Assembly (NCBI GenBank): GCA_903946745.1
Contig: CAJAWW010000093.1
Coordinates: 1 to 38,379 of the forward strand
DNA length: 38,379 bases
Reading direction: 5' to 3'
Source: an uncultured beta proteobacterium
GTDB lineage: Bacteria; Pseudomonadota; Gammaproteobacteria; Burkholderiales; Rhodocyclaceae
The translations under genes and the position numbers were made by a program. Numbering within the stretch: position 1 is the stretch's first letter; every line of letters starts with the position of its first letter. Shown piece after piece: positions 1 through 10,700 of this stretch. The notes beneath the pieces were generated by a model. That model was not told the origin of the DNA and ran no database searches. It worked only from the letters and a program-made list of their open reading frames with translations.

Positions 1-57
1 CAGAGCGGCGGTCTCCAAAACCGCAGGTTGGGGGTTCGATTCCCTCCGCCCCTGCCA
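1..57 (+). tRNA. trpT: tRNA-Trp (CCA anticodon), 5' end cut off by window
   Basis: The 3' part of a tryptophan tRNA. The anticodon arm carries CTCCAAA (anticodon CCA), followed by a variable region, a T-arm with GGTTCGATTCC, and the acceptor strand CGCCCCTG with an encoded CCA at 55-57. The D-arm start and 5' acceptor strand lie outside the window. In many proteobacteria this tRNA sits between a tuf copy and secE, so a second tuf gene probably lies just upstream (inference). The following gap to secE has a run of seven T at about 71-77 but no stem worth calling a terminator. Confidence 0.95.
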
Positions 58-114
58 AAGAATTAAAGCGCTTTTTTTGCAATATGTACGTGATGACCGA
101 CAACGATTGACACT

Positions 115-468
115 ATGGCCGACAAACTGAAGTTCGCATTCGCGCTGTTGCTGGTTGCGACGGGTGTGGCTGGTTTTTATTTCCTGCGCGAGCAGCCGAT
201 GATCTTGCGTGTGCTGTCTGTGCTCGCGGGCTTGGGTGCGGGGGTTGCTGTGGCGTGGTTTACGGCGCCGGGCCAGCGTTTCTATGATTTCAGCAATGAT
301 GCAATTGCTGAAACGAAAAAGGTGGCGTGGCCGTCCCGCCGTGAAACCATGCAGACCACGGGCATCGTGTTTGCCTTTGTGTTTGTCATGGCTTTGTTTC
401 TTTGGCTGACGGACAAGAGTCTCGAATGGGTACTTTACGATCTGGTTCTGGGCTGGAAAAAATCATGA
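115..468 (+). CDS. secE: Preprotein translocase subunit SecE
   Basis: Small integral membrane subunit of the SecYEG protein-export channel; it clamps SecY. The 117-residue protein has three hydrophobic segments (about residues 5-24, 29-50 and 83-112), as in the three-helix enterobacterial form rather than the one-helix form. Between helices 2 and 3 lies the conserved cytoplasmic amphipathic stretch, with [13 protein letters not shown] at about 65-77, the family signature. No good Shine-Dalgarno precedes the ATG. Its stop overlaps the nusG start (ATGA), so the two are translationally coupled, the usual secE-nusG pairing. Confidence 0.96.
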   Translation: MADKLKFAFALLLVATGVAGFYFLREQPMILRVLSVLAGLGAGVAVAWFTAPGQRFYDFSNDAIAETKKVAWPSRRETMQTTGIVFAFVFVMALFLWLTDKSLEWVLYDLVLGWKKS

Positions 469-998
469 GCAAACGCTGGTATGTCGTTCACGCCTATTCC
501 GGTTTCGAAAAGTCGGTGCAGCGTGCTCTGATCGAGCGCATCACCCGCGCCGGGATGCAGGACAAGTTTGGTCAGGTGCTGGTGCCGGTCGAAGAAGTCA
601 TCGAGATGAAAAACGGTCAGAAGAGTATTTCCGAGCGCAAGTTCTTCCCCGGTTATGTGTTGGTCGAAATGGATATGGACGACGACTCCTGGCATCTAGT
701 CAAGAGCACGCCCAAAGTCACCGGATTTGTGGGCGGTACCGCCAACAAGCCGACGCCGATTTCCGTCAAGGAAGTCGCCAAGATCATGCAGCAGGTGCAG
801 GAGGGCGTTGAAAAGCCGCGCCCCAAGGTGCTGTTCGAGGTGGGCGAAATGGTGCGCGTCAAGGAAGGTCCGTTTACCGACTTCAACGGCAATGTCGAGG
901 AAGTCAATTACGACAAGAGTCGTTTGCGTGTGTCGGTCACCATTTTCGGTCGTGCTACGCCGGTCGAACTGGAGTTTGCACAGGTCGAAAAAGCTTAG
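465..998 (+). CDS. nusG: Transcription termination/antitermination factor NusG
   Basis: Elongation factor that binds the beta' clamp helices of RNA polymerase, suppresses pausing and links polymerase to Rho or the ribosome. The 177-residue product begins [16 protein letters not shown], the typical start of the NGN domain (about 1-115), and ends with a KOW domain (about 125-177) containing VRVKEGPF and [11 protein letters not shown]. The ATG at 465 is chosen over an upstream in-frame ATG at 402 because it matches the family start and overlaps the secE stop by four bases. Length is normal. A 101-base gap then separates it from the L11 operon. Confidence 0.97.
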   Translation: MSKRWYVVHAYSGFEKSVQRALIERITRAGMQDKFGQVLVPVEEVIEMKNGQKSISERKFFPGYVLVEMDMDDDSWHLVKSTPKVTGFVGGTANKPTPISVKEVAKIMQQVQEGVEKPRPKVLFEVGEMVRVKEGPFTDFNGNVEEVNYDKSRLRVSVTIFGRATPVELEFAQVEKA

Positions 999-1007
999 TT
1001 TCACTGG

Positions 1008-1028
1008 TGCTGCAGCGGTTCTGCGGCA
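1008..1028 (+). other. Hairpin in the nusG-rplK gap
   Basis: TGCTGCAG at 1008-1015 pairs with CTGCGGCA at 1021-1028 (8 bp, one G-U) around a five-base loop. No T tract follows, so it is not a simple intrinsic terminator. It lies in the rplK leader, where enterobacteria place the L1 feedback site, but I cannot match it to the L1 target. No convincing promoter was found in this gap. Confidence 0.4.
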
Positions 1029-1099
1029 AGAGGAGCGTCAGTAGAGCGGCCCGGTCAGGGCTTCCGACAACGCGCTAGTACTCACTTTAAGGAGCCATC

Positions 1100-1531
1100 A
1101 TGGCAAAGAAGATAATCGGCTACATCAAGCTGCAAGTCCCGGCGGGCAAGGCAAATCCCTCGCCTCCAATCGGCCCGGCGCTCGGTCAGCGCGGCCTCAA
1201 TATCATGGAATTCTGTAAGGCCTTCAACGCCCAGACGCAAGGTCTGGAAGTCGGCCTGCCGATTCCCGTGGTGATTACGGCGTTTGCCGACAAGAGCTTC
1301 ACCTTCATCATGAAGACGCCGCCGGCCACCATTCTGATCAAGAAGGCGGCAGGTATCACCAAGGGTTCACCGAAGCCCCATACCGACAAGGTTGGCAAGA
1401 TCACCAAGGCGCAAGCTGAGGAAATTGCCAAGACCAAAATGAAAGACCTGACTGCCGCTGATCTGGAAGCCGCAGTGCGCACCATTGCCGGCTCCGCCCG
1501 CAGCATGGGCATTACCGTGGAGGGACTCTAA
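1100..1531 (+). CDS. rplK: 50S ribosomal protein L11
   Basis: Binds the GTPase-associated centre of 23S rRNA at the base of the L7/L12 stalk, where it contacts elongation factors. The 143-residue protein has the flexible N-terminal domain with [23 protein letters not shown] (the Pro-rich thiostrepton-site region, about residues 9-31) and a C-terminal rRNA-binding domain ending in [13 protein letters not shown] strong Shine-Dalgarno (AAGGAG) precedes the ATG. The gene is followed after two bases by rplA, the usual L11 operon. Confidence 0.98.
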   Translation: MAKKIIGYIKLQVPAGKANPSPPIGPALGQRGLNIMEFCKAFNAQTQGLEVGLPIPVVITAFADKSFTFIMKTPPATILIKKAAGITKGSPKPHTDKVGKITKAQAEEIAKTKMKDLTAADLEAAVRTIAGSARSMGITVEGL

Positions 1532-1533
1532 TC

Positions 1534-2235
1534 ATGGCGAAGGTATCCAAGCGCGTGAAGGCGCTCACCGCAAAAGTTGATCGCGATAAGGCATACGCTC
1601 TCGGCGAGGCGCTAAACCTCGTCAAAGAATGTGCGACAGCAAAGTTTGATGAGTCGATTGACGTTTCCGTGAATCTCGGCGTCGACGCCAAGAAGTCGGA
1701 TCAGGTTGTGCGCGGTTCCGTTGTGTTGCCAGCAGGAACGGGCAAGACGGTGCGTGTGGCTGTGTTTGCGCAGGGCGACAAGGCGGAAGCGGCGAAAGCG
1801 GCCGGTGCGGATATCGTCGGTTTCGACGATCTGGCAGCGGACGTCAAGGCCGGTAACATGAATTTTGATATCGTCATTGCCACGCCTGATGCCATGCGCG
1901 TGGTGGGTCAGTTGGGTCAGATTCTCGGTCCGCGTGGCCTGATGCCCAACCCCAAGGTGGGTACGGTGACCATGGATGTGGCCACGGCGGTTAAAAACGC
2001 CAAAGCCGGCCAGGTTCAGTACCGGACCGATAAGGCGGGCATTATTCATTGCACCATCGGTCGTGCATCGTTCAGTGCTGAGTCTCTGCAAAAGAACCTT
2101 GCCGCGCTGATCGAGGCGTTGCAAAAAGCCAAGCCCGCTACGTCGAAGGGTCATTATCTGAGAAAGATTTCATTGTCCAGCACGATGGGGGCCGGTGTTC
2201 GCATCGATCAAACCACCCTATCGTCGCAGGCATAA
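1534..2235 (+). CDS. rplA: 50S ribosomal protein L1
   Basis: Forms the mobile L1 stalk near the ribosomal E site and, in enterobacteria, represses translation of the L11 operon by binding its leader. The 233-residue protein is close to the usual 230 or so. It carries the family signature around [16 protein letters not shown] (about 147-162) and the N-terminal [11 protein letters not shown] start. It begins two bases after rplK, which suggests coupled translation. A 245-base gap follows, holding the rplJ leader. Confidence 0.98.
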   Translation: MAKVSKRVKALTAKVDRDKAYALGEALNLVKECATAKFDESIDVSVNLGVDAKKSDQVVRGSVVLPAGTGKTVRVAVFAQGDKAEAAKAAGADIVGFDDLAADVKAGNMNFDIVIATPDAMRVVGQLGQILGPRGLMPNPKVGTVTMDVATAVKNAKAGQVQYRTDKAGIIHCTIGRASFSAESLQKNLAALIEALQKAKPATSKGHYLRKISLSSTMGAGVRIDQTTLSSQA

Positions 2236-2398
2236 CGAACTTTGGGCTGCTTCATCTTAGGCAAGGTATCGCAAAAGGTGGGGCAGGTTATCAAAGACCG
2301 CAGGTGTTCCCAGGCCATCACGGCGGACGGAACTTAATCGTTAAGGTTGGTCGACAAAACATCGTCGCAATAGCCTGCGCAGATGGCGTTACCCGATG

Positions 2399-2461
2399 CA
2401 GGAATCACCCGATTCCTGAATGAAGGTCGCCGTGTCACCAGCGTCGACTTTTCGACGTTGG
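2399..2461 (+). promoter_or_regulatory. rplJ leader with two hairpins (candidate L10 feedback site)
   Basis: Two clean hairpins lie between rplA and rplJ. The first pairs CAGGAATC (2399-2406) with GATTCCTG (2411-2418), a perfect 8-bp stem with a four-base loop. The second pairs CCAGCGTCGA (2438-2447) with TCGACGTTGG (2452-2461), 10 bp with one G-U and loop CTTT, ending six bases before the Shine-Dalgarno AAAGGAG (2468-2474). In many bacteria the L10-L12 complex represses its own operon through a leader at this position. The structure is seen; the assignment to L10 is inference, as no kink-turn consensus was checked. Confidence 0.55.
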
Positions 2462-2480
2462 AGTTTGAAAGGAGTTGACC

Positions 2481-3005
2481 GTGGGTCTCAATCTTGATGA
2501 CAAGAAGGCGGTAGTCGCCGAGGTGTCCGCAGAAATTGCGTGCGCCCAGTCGATCGTCGTCGCCGAGTACCGTGGTCTCGAAGTGGTTGGTCTCACCGTG
2601 CTGCGCGCCAATGCGCGTAAGTCCGGTGTGTATCTGCGTGTGTTGAAAAACACCCTGGTTCGTCGTGCCGTCGCCGGTACGCCGTTTGAAGGCCTGTCCA
2701 GCAAGTTGGTCGGTCCGCTGATCTATGGAATTTCAAAAGATCCGGTGGCTGCCGCCAAATTGCTGAACGACTTCGCCAAGGGTAACGACAAACTCGTCAT
2801 CAAGGCTGGCGCTATGCCCAACTACGTCATGGACGTAGCGGGTGTCAAGGCACTGGCCACCATGCCGAGCCGCGAAGAGTTGTTGTCCAAACTTCTTGGC
2901 ACCATGCAGGCACCGATCACCCAGTTCGTCCGCACCCTCAACGAAGTCCCGACCAAGTTTGTCCGGGGTCTCGCTGCGGTACGTGACGCCAAAGAGGCTG
3001 CGTAA
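2481..3005 (+). CDS. rplJ: 50S ribosomal protein L10
   Basis: Base of the ribosomal stalk: its N-terminal domain binds 23S rRNA beside L11 and its C-terminal helix carries the L7/L12 dimers. I choose the GTG at 2481, giving a 174-residue protein starting [18 protein letters not shown], because that is the family start and the AAAGGAG at 2468-2474 is spaced six bases from it. A TTG at 2475 would add two residues but leaves no spacing. Length is normal. It follows the structured leader and precedes rplL by 42 bases. Confidence 0.97.
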   Translation: MGLNLDDKKAVVAEVSAEIACAQSIVVAEYRGLEVVGLTVLRANARKSGVYLRVLKNTLVRRAVAGTPFEGLSSKLVGPLIYGISKDPVAAAKLLNDFAKGNDKLVIKAGAMPNYVMDVAGVKALATMPSREELLSKLLGTMQAPITQFVRTLNEVPTKFVRGLAAVRDAKEAA

Positions 3006-3047
3006 TCGTTTTTCGTTGATCCAAATTTACATTCAGGAGTTGCAATC

Positions 3048-3422
3048 ATGGCTGTTAGTAAAGCTGAAATTCTCGATGCCATCGCTGGCATGACCGTTCT
3101 CGACCTCTCCGAACTTATCAAGGAGATGGAAGAGAAGTTTGGCGTCTCTGCTGCTGCTGCTGCGGTGGCTGTTGCCGCACCGGCTGCTGCTGCCGCTGCC
3201 GTTGAAGAGCAAACCGAGTTCACCGTGAATCTTCTTGCCGCTGGCGAGAAGAAGGTTGAAGTCATCAAGGTGGTGCGCGCAGCGACGGGTCTTGGCCTCA
3301 AAGAAGCCAAGGATCTGGTTGATGGTGCCCCGAAGCCTGTCAAGGAAGCCATTCCGAAGGCCGATGCAGAAGCACTCAAGAAACAACTTGAGGACGCCGG
3401 CGCGAAGGTCGAAGTCAAGTAA
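3048..3422 (+). CDS. rplL: 50S ribosomal protein L7/L12
   Basis: Multicopy stalk protein that recruits and activates translational GTPases such as EF-Tu and EF-G. The 124-residue acidic protein has an N-terminal dimerisation domain (about 1-35), an alanine-rich hinge (about 36-55, a long run of Ala and Val encoded by repeated GCT/GCC), and the globular C-terminal domain with [10 protein letters not shown] and [16 protein letters not shown], which binds factors. An AGGAG precedes the ATG. A strong hairpin follows its stop before rpoB. Confidence 0.98.
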   Translation: MAVSKAEILDAIAGMTVLDLSELIKEMEEKFGVSAAAAAVAVAAPAAAAAAVEEQTEFTVNLLAAGEKKVEVIKVVRAATGLGLKEAKDLVDGAPKPVKEAIPKADAEALKKQLEDAGAKVEVK

Positions 3423-3435
3423 TTGCAGTGTGATC

Positions 3436-3464
3436 GCGGGTTGGCGGTTCAGCCGCCGACCCGC
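3436..3464 (+). terminator. rplL-rpoB intercistronic hairpin (partial terminator/attenuator candidate)
   Basis: GCGGGTTGGCGG (3436-3447) pairs with CCGCCGACCCGC (3453-3464) through all 12 positions, with one G-U, around a five-base loop. It starts 13 bases after the rplL stop. There is no U tract directly after it, so full termination is unlikely. A partial terminator between rplL and rpoB that keeps polymerase output below ribosomal protein output is known in E. coli, and an RNase III site is there too; this hairpin is the natural candidate for either role here (inference). Confidence 0.6.
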
Positions 3465-3604
3465 ATCTGCTTTGGCGTTTCAAGAAGCAACCGATTTTGT
3501 TGATTAGTTTTTGCAGCCGACCGGCGGTTAAACGAGAGTGCTGAACTTTGCTTTATCAGCCTTGTCTTTTGACCTTCGACGTCTGAATCCTGAACGGAGC
3601 CACC

Positions 3605-6600
3605 ATGGCGTATTCCTACACCGAAAAAAAGCGCATTCGCAAGAGCTTTGCCAAGCGAGCCAACGTCCTTGACGTCCCCTTCCTGCTGGCAACGCAGATC
3701 GAGTCCTACACGCGCTTCCTGCAAGCCAATGTACCGGGGGCGCAGCGCCGCAACGAAGGTTTGCAGGCAGCGTTTACCTCGATCTTTCCGATTGTGTCGC
3801 ATTCGGGAAATGCACGTCTCGATTTCATCGAGTTCATGCTGGGCGAGCCAACTTTCGACGTCAAGGAATGTCAGCAGCGCGGATTGACGTTTGCCAGCCC
3901 GTTGCGTGCCAAAGTGCGCCTTGCGCTGCTGGATCGCGACACCGGTACTGTTAAGGAGGTCAAGGAAGATCAGCCTCTGTATATGGGCGAGATTCCGCTC
4001 ATGACAACGACGGGTTCGTTCGTCATCAACGGCACAGAGCGCGTAATTGTTTCTCAGTTGCACCGCTCCCCGGGCGTTTTCTTCGAACACGATAAGGGTA
4101 AGACCCATAGCTCAGGCAAGCTGCTGTTTTCGGCGCGCATCATTCCTTACCGTGGATCATGGCTCGATTTTGAGTTCGACCCGAAAGACATTCTCTACTT
4201 CCGTGTTGACCGCCGCCGCAAAATGCCGGTCACTATTTTGCTCAAGGCTATCGGCTTGACGCATGAGCAGATTCTTTCCACATTCTTTGAATTTGATACC
4301 TTCCAGCTTGGCAAAAAGGGTGTTCAGTACGAGGTCGTGTCGGAGCGCCTGCGGGGTGAGGTCGCCAAGTTCGATATTTTGGACAAGTCAGCCAAGGTCA
4401 TTGTCGCCAAGGACAAACGGATTACGGTCAAGCACATCCGTCAAATGGACGAGGCCGGCATCAAGAAGATTCTCGTTCCCGATGACTATCTGATGGGGCG
4501 TGTCGTTGCACACAACATCATCAATCAGGAGACCGGCGAAGTGCTGGCCTCCGCCAATGATGAAATGACCGAAGACCTGCTGGCAAAGCTGGTTGAAGCG
4601 GGTGTTGCGCAGATTCAGACGCTTTACATCAACGACCTTGATCGCGGTGCCTACATCTCGACCACCTTGCGTAGTGACGAAACGGCCGATCAATGGGCAT
4701 CCCGTGTTGCAATTTATCGCATGATGCGTCCCGGCGAGCCACCCACAGAGGATGCGGTTGAAACGCTGTTTCACGGTTTGTTTTATTCCGAGGAGCGTTA
4801 CGATCTGTCGGCGGTCGGGCGCATGAAGTTCAACCGGCGTGTGGGCCGCGAGGCCATCGAAGGTTCCGGTACGCTGTCGAATGAAGACGTTGTTGATGTG
4901 ATCCGAATCCTCGTTGAGCTACGCAACGGACGCGGTGAGGTCGATGATATCGATCACTTGGGTAACCGTCGCGTGCGCTCGGTTGGCGAACTTGCGGAAA
5001 ACCAGTTCCGTGCTGGTTTGGTGCGTGTCGAGCGCGCTGTAAAGGAACGTTTGAATCAGGCCGAATCGGACAACCTGATGCCGCACGATCTGATTAACGC
5101 CAAACCCATATCAGCAGCGATCAAAGAGTTTTTCGGCTCCAGTCAGCTTTCGCAGTTTATGGACCAGACCAATCCGCTGTCGGAGATCACGCACAAACGA
5201 CGTGTCTCCGCACTCGGTCCGGGCGGCTTGACGCGCGAGCGCGCTGGCTTTGAAGTACGCGACGTACATCCGACTCACTACGGTCGCGTATGCCCGATTG
5301 AAACGCCGGAAGGCCCGAACATCGGCCTGATTAACTCGCTGGCCTTGTATGCCCGTACTAACTCGTATGGCTTCATGGAGACCCCGTATCGTAAGGTTGA
5401 GAACAGTCATGTGACGGATGAGATCGAGTTTCTTTCGGCCATCGAAGAAGGCAAGTACGTTATTGCTCAGGCAAATGCTGCGCTGGACAAAAAATTCAAG
5501 TTGACCGATGAACTCGTGTCCTGCCGATTCAAGGGGGAATTCGAACTCAAAGAACCCGTGGATGTGCAGTACATGGACGTTGCTCCGGGCCAGATTGTTT
5601 CGGTCGCGGCTTCGTTAATCCCATTCCTTGAGCACGACGATGCCAACCGCGCGCTGATGGGCGCGAACATGCAGCGTCAGGCCGTACCTTGCTTGCGCCC
5701 GGAAAAGGCGCTGGTCGGTACCGGTATCGAGCGCACCGTAGCGGTCGACTCGGGCACGGCTGTGCAGGCGCTGCGCGGGGGGGTGGTTGACTACATTGAT
5801 GCCAACCGTATCGTGGTTCGCGTGAATGACGCCGAAACCGTATCGGGTGAGGTAGGTGTCGATATTTATAACCTCATCAAGTACACGCGGTCAAACCAGA
5901 ACACCAATATCAATCAACGCCCCATCGTTAAGGTAGGCGACCTGATTGCCAAGGGCGATGTGGTGGCCGACGGTGCGTCCACCGACCTTGGCGAACTGGC
6001 ACTTGGTCAGAATATGCTGGTTGCGTTCATGCCATGGAATGGCTACAACTTTGAGGATTCGATCTTGATTTCGGAGCGTGTTGTTGCTGATGACCGCTTC
6101 ACGTCGATCCATATTGAAGAGCTGACCGTGGTTGCGCGTGACACCAAGCTGGGCGCAGAAGAAATCACCCGTGATATTGCCACGCTGGGCGAATCGCAGT
6201 TGGGTCGTCTCGATGAGTCCGGCATTGTCTATATTGGTGCCGAAGTCGAAGCCGGCGATGTGCTGGTCGGCAAAGTGACCCCGAAGGGTGAAACCCAGCT
6301 AACGCCGGAAGAAAAGCTGCTGCGCGCAATTTTTGGCGAGAAGGCCTCCGACGTCAAGGATACTAGCCTGCGCGTGCCCTCTGGCATGATCGGCACGGTG
6401 ATTGACGTGCAGGTGTTTACGCGCGAAGGCATCGAACGCGACAAGCGTGCGCAGTCGATCGTCGACGACATGCTGAAGAGCTACAAGCTCGATCTGGCAG
6501 ACCAGATGCGCATTGTCGAACGGGATACATTTTCGCGTATCGAAAAGCTGCTGGTCAATAAACTGGCCAACAAGGGACCGAAGAAGCTGCTCAAGGGCGC

Positions 6601-7675
6601 CAAAATAACCAAGTCCTATCTTGAAAGCCTTGAGCATTACCACTGGTTCGATATTTCCTTGGCGGACGAGGATGTCCAGCAGCAACTCGAAAGCCTGCGC
6701 GATAGCATCGACCAGACGCGGAAAGAATTCGACAAGTTGTTCGAGGACAAGAAGAAAAAGCTGACACAGGGCGATGAACTGCCGCCGGGTGTGCAGAAGA
6801 TGGTCAAGGTGTATCTCGCGGTCAAGCGCCGTTTGCAACCGGGCGACAAGATGGCTGGCCGTCACGGGAACAAGGGTGTCGTATCGAAAATTGTGCCGAT
6901 CGAGGATATGCCACACATGGCTGATGGCACACCCATGGATATCGTTTTGAATCCGCTGGGCGTGCCCTCACGGATGAATATTGGCCAGATTCTTGAAACC
7001 CACTTAGGGTGGGCCGCCAAGGGTTTGGGCCAGCGCATCGGAGAAATGCTGCGCAAGCAAGCTGCGGCGGCTGATATACGCAAGTTCCTGAACAAAATCT
7101 ACAACTCATCAGGCCGTAGTGAAAACATTGATAGTCTGACCGAGAAAGAGGTTGTCGAACTTGCCAGCAACCTGGAGCGCGGTGTTCCGTTCGCGACGCC
7201 GGTATTCGATGGCGCAGATGAGTCGGAAATCAAAACCATGCTTGAACTGGCGGGGCTACCACACAATGGTCAGGTCGCGTTGTTCGATGGCCGCACCGGT
7301 GAATCCTTTGAGCGTGAAGTGACCGTGGGCTACATGCATGTATTGAAACTGCACCATCTGGTTGATGACAAGATGCATGCGCGTTCAACGGGTCCCTATA
7401 GTCTCGTTACTCAACAACCGTTGGGCGGCAAGGCGCAGTTCGGTGGCCAGCGTTTCGGTGAGATGGAAGTTTGGGCACTGGAAGCCTACGGCGCATCGTA
7501 TGTGCTGCAGGAAATGCTCACCGTCAAATCAGACGACGTTAATGGTCGCACCAAAGTGTACGAAAACATCGTCAAGGGCGAGCACAAGATTGATGCCGGT
7601 ATGCCGGAATCTTTCAATGTACTGGTCAAGGAAATCCGCTCGCTGGCGATCGATATCGATCTCGAGCGTTACTGA
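3605..7675 (+). CDS. rpoB: DNA-directed RNA polymerase subunit beta
   Basis: Forms one pincer of RNA polymerase and half the active-site cleft. The 1356-residue protein starts [18 protein letters not shown], as in other betaproteobacteria. The rifampicin pocket is wild type in form: [11 protein letters not shown] then [20 protein letters not shown], with D520, H530 and S535 matching E. coli D516, H526 and S531, so no classical rifampicin-resistance change is seen there. The C-terminal region with [21 protein letters not shown] is intact. It is preceded by GGAGCC and followed after 28 bases by rpoC. Confidence 0.99.
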   Translation: MAYSYTEKKRIRKSFAKRANVLDVPFLLATQIESYTRFLQANVPGAQRRNEGLQAAFTSIFPIVSHSGNARLDFIEFMLGEPTFDVKECQQRGLTFASPLRAKVRLALLDRDTGTVKEVKEDQPLYMGEIPLMTTTGSFVINGTERVIVSQLHRSPGVFFEHDKGKTHSSGKLLFSARIIPYRGSWLDFEFDPKDILYFRVDRRRKMPVTILLKAIGLTHEQILSTFFEFDTFQLGKKGVQYEVVSERLRGEVAKFDILDKSAKVIVAKDKRITVKHIRQMDEAGIKKILVPDDYLMGRVVAHNIINQETGEVLASANDEMTEDLLAKLVEAGVAQIQTLYINDLDRGAYISTTLRSDETADQWASRVAIYRMMRPGEPPTEDAVETLFHGLFYSEERYDLSAVGRMKFNRRVGREAIEGSGTLSNEDVVDVIRILVELRNGRGEVDDIDHLGNRRVRSVGELAENQFRAGLVRVERAVKERLNQAESDNLMPHDLINAKPISAAIKEFFGSSQLSQFMDQTNPLSEITHKRRVSALGPGGLTRERAGFEVRDVHPTHYGRVCPIETPEGPNIGLINSLALYARTNSYGFMETPYRKVENSHVTDEIEFLSAIEEGKYVIAQANAALDKKFKLTDELVSCRFKGEFELKEPVDVQYMDVAPGQIVSVAASLIPFLEHDDANRALMGANMQRQAVPCLRPEKALVGTGIERTVAVDSGTAVQALRGGVVDYIDANRIVVRVNDAETVSGEVGVDIYNLIKYTRSNQNTNINQRPIVKVGDLIAKGDVVADGASTDLGELALGQNMLVAFMPWNGYNFEDSILISERVVADDRFTSIHIEELTVVARDTKLGAEEITRDIATLGESQLGRLDESGIVYIGAEVEAGDVLVGKVTPKGETQLTPEEKLLRAIFGEKASDVKDTSLRVPSGMIGTVIDVQVFTREGIERDKRAQSIVDDMLKSYKLDLADQMRIVERDTFSRIEKLLVNKLANKGPKKLLKGAKITKSYLESLEHYHWFDISLADEDVQQQLESLRDSIDQTRKEFDKLFEDKKKKLTQGDELPPGVQKMVKVYLAVKRRLQPGDKMAGRHGNKGVVSKIVPIEDMPHMADGTPMDIVLNPLGVPSRMNIGQILETHLGWAAKGLGQRIGEMLRKQAAAADIRKFLNKIYNSSGRSENIDSLTEKEVVELASNLERGVPFATPVFDGADESEIKTMLELAGLPHNGQVALFDGRTGESFEREVTVGYMHVLKLHHLVDDKMHARSTGPYSLVTQQPLGGKAQFGGQRFGEMEVWALEAYGASYVLQEMLTVKSDDVNGRTKVYENIVKGEHKIDAGMPESFNVLVKEIRSLAIDIDLERY

Positions 7676-7703
7676 CCTGCTCGCTGCCCACTGGAGATAA
7701 TTT

Positions 7704-10700
7704 ATGAAGAGCCTGTTTGCAGACCTTTTCAAGCAAAACCTGGCGGTCGAAGAAGAGTTCGACGCAATTACTATTGGTCTCGCTTCGCCCGACAAGATTC
7801 GTTCATGGTCCTATGGCGAGGTAAAAAAGCCCGAGACAATCAACTACCGCACCTTCAAGCCAGAACGTGATGGACTTTTCTGCGCCAAAATTTTTGGTCC
7901 GGTAAAGGATTACGAATGTCTGTGCGGAAAGTACAAGAGGCTCAAGCATCGCGGTGTGATTTGCGAGAAGTGTGGCGTCGAAGTCACGCAGTCGAAGGTG
8001 CGTCGCGAACGCATGGGTCACATTGAGCTGGCCTCGCCAACGGCCCACATCTGGTTTCTGAAGAGTCTGCCGAGCCGTTTGGGCATGGTTCTCGATATGA
8101 CGCTGCGTGACATCGAGCGAGTTCTCTACTTTGAAGCCTTTGTGGTGGTTGACCCCGGCATGACGCCGCTGGCTCGCGCGCAACTATTGACCGAAGATGA
8201 TTATCTGGCGAAGGTCGAAGAGTACGGCGACGACTTCACTGCGGTGATGGGTGCAGAAGGTGTGCGCGAACTGTTGCGAACACTCGATATCGCCCGTGAG
8301 GTCGAAACCTTGCGTCAGGACATGGAAACAACGGGTTCGGAAGCCAAGATGAAGAAAATTTCCAAGCGCCTCAAGGTGCTTGAGGGTTTTCAGCATTCTG
8401 GAATCAAGCCGGAATGGATGATTCTGCAGGTTTTGCCGGTTTTGCCGCCAGATTTGCGCCCACTGGTGCCGCTGGACGGTGGCCGTTTTGCGACCTCCGA
8501 TCTGAATGACCTGTATCGCCGTGTCATCAACCGTAATAATCGCTTGAAGCGCCTGCTTGAACTCAAGGCACCTGACATCATTGTGCGTAACGAAAAACGC
8601 ATGCTGCAAGAAGCCGTAGACTCGCTGCTCGACAATGGCCGTCGCGGTAAGGCTATGACCGGAGCCAACAAGCGTCCGCTGAAATCACTGGCCGATATGA
8701 TTAAGGGCAAGGGCGGCCGTTTCCGCCAAAACTTGCTGGGCAAACGCGTCGATTACTCAGGTCGCTCTGTGATCGTTGTCGGCCCGCAACTCAAGCTGCA
8801 CCAGTGCGGCTTGCCCAAAAAGATGGCGCTTGAACTATTCAAACCGTTCATTTTCGAGCGCCTTGAAAAGATGGGCATTGCCAGCACCATTAAGGCAGCC
8901 AAGAAAGAAGTTGAAGCTGAAACCGCGGTGGTGTGGGACATCCTAGAAGAAGTTATTCGTGAGCATCCGGTGATGTTGAACCGTGCGCCAACACTTCATC
9001 GTCTAGGTATTCAGGCGTTTGAGCCGGTTCTGATCGAGGGTAAAGCTATTCAGTTGCATCCGCTCGTCTGCGTTGCGTTCAATGCCGACTTTGACGGCGA
9101 CCAGATGGCTGTCCATGTTCCGCTTTCGCTTGAGGCGCAAATGGAGTGCCGCACGCTTATGCTTGCCTCCAACAATGTGCTTTCACCCGCCAACGGCGCC
9201 CCGATCATTGTGCCGTCGCAAGACGTGGTGCTGGGTTTGTACTATGCCACGAGGGAAAACCTTGCAGCCAAGGGTACCGGCATGATGTGTTGTGACCTGG
9301 CCGAGGTGACCCGCGCGATCGATTCACGCTTGATGGATATGCACGCTCGTATCACCGTGCGCATTCGTGAGTGGGAAAAGGATGCTGACGATCAATGGCA
9401 GGAAAAAGTAACCCGCTACTCCACGACGGCGGGTCGCGCTTTGTTGTCGGAAATATTGCCGCGCGGACTGCCGTTCAAGGTCATTGACAAGCCGCTCAAG
9501 AAAAAGGAAATCTCCAAGCTCATTGACGAGAGTTTCCGTCGCTGCGGCCTGAAGGATACGGTAGTCTTTGCCGACCAGTTGATGCAAGCAGGATTCCGCT
9601 TGGCCACGCGCGCAGGCATTTCGATTTGTGTCGATGACATGCTGGTGCCGACGCAAAAGCACAGCCTCATTGATGCAGCTGAAGCCGAGGTAAAGGAAAT
9701 TGAAAAGCAATACACCTCGGGCTTGGTAACCGTTGGCGAGCGTTACAACAAAGTGGTGGACATCTGGGGTCGTGCCGGCGATCAGGTTGCCAAGGCCATG
9801 ATGGATCAACTCGCACACGAAAGAGTCATTGACCTCGATGGCAAGGAAGTCAGTCAGGAATCGTTCAATTCCATTTACATGATGGCCGATTCGGGCGCCC
9901 GTGGTTCAGCGGCGCAGATTCGCCAGTTGGCGGGTATGCGCGGCCTGATGGCCAAGCCGGACGGTTCGATCATTGAAACCCCGATTACTTCTAACTTCCG
10001 CGAAGGTCTCAACGTTTTGCAGTACTTCATTTCCACTCACGGTGCCCGTAAAGGCCTCGCTGACACGGCGTTGAAGACGGCGAACTCTGGCTATCTGACG
10101 CGTCGTCTGGTCGATGTGACGCAGGATCTTGTCGTGATCGAGGATGATTGTGGTACTCAGAGCGGCTTCGCGATGAAGGCTTTGGTTGAGGGTGGCGAAG
10201 TCATTGAGCCCTTGCGCGAGCGCATTCTCGGCCGCGTGGTGACCAACGACGTCCTGAACCCGGATACGCAGGATGTTCTTTATGCAACCGGTTCATTGCT
10301 CGATGAAGATGCGGTGGATGCCATTGAAGCGATGGGTATCGACGAAGTTCGTGTTCGCACACCGCTTTCATGCGAAACCCGCTACGGCTTGTGCGGCAAG
10401 TGTTATGGCCGCGATTTGGGTCGTGGTTCGATGGTTAACGCTGGTGAAGCCGTTGGCGTCATTGCAGCCCAGTCGATTGGCGAACCGGGCACTCAATTAA
10501 CGATGCGGACCTTCCACGTTGGTGGTGCGGCATCACGCGCTGCAGCGCAAAGCAGTATTGAAGCCAAGAGTTCCGGTGTCATCCGATTCACCACCACGAT
10601 GCGTTATGTCACCAATCCGAAGAACGAGAAGGTTGTTATTTCGCGTTCCGGGGAGTTGATGATTACCGATGACAACGGGCGTGAGCGTGAGCGACACAAG

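Noticed and set aside
66-78. T-run after tRNA-Trp as an intrinsic terminator
   Set aside because: AAAGCGCTTT before it is a palindrome with no loop; no stable stem, and secE probably needs read-through.
3160-3210. The GCT/GCC repeat in rplL as a microsatellite
   Set aside because: It encodes the normal alanine-rich hinge of L7/L12.
5140-5220. Possible rifampicin-resistance change in rpoB
   Set aside because: Positions equivalent to D516, H526 and S531 are wild type; the T in MDQTNPLS, beside the conserved N, is common in betaproteobacteria.
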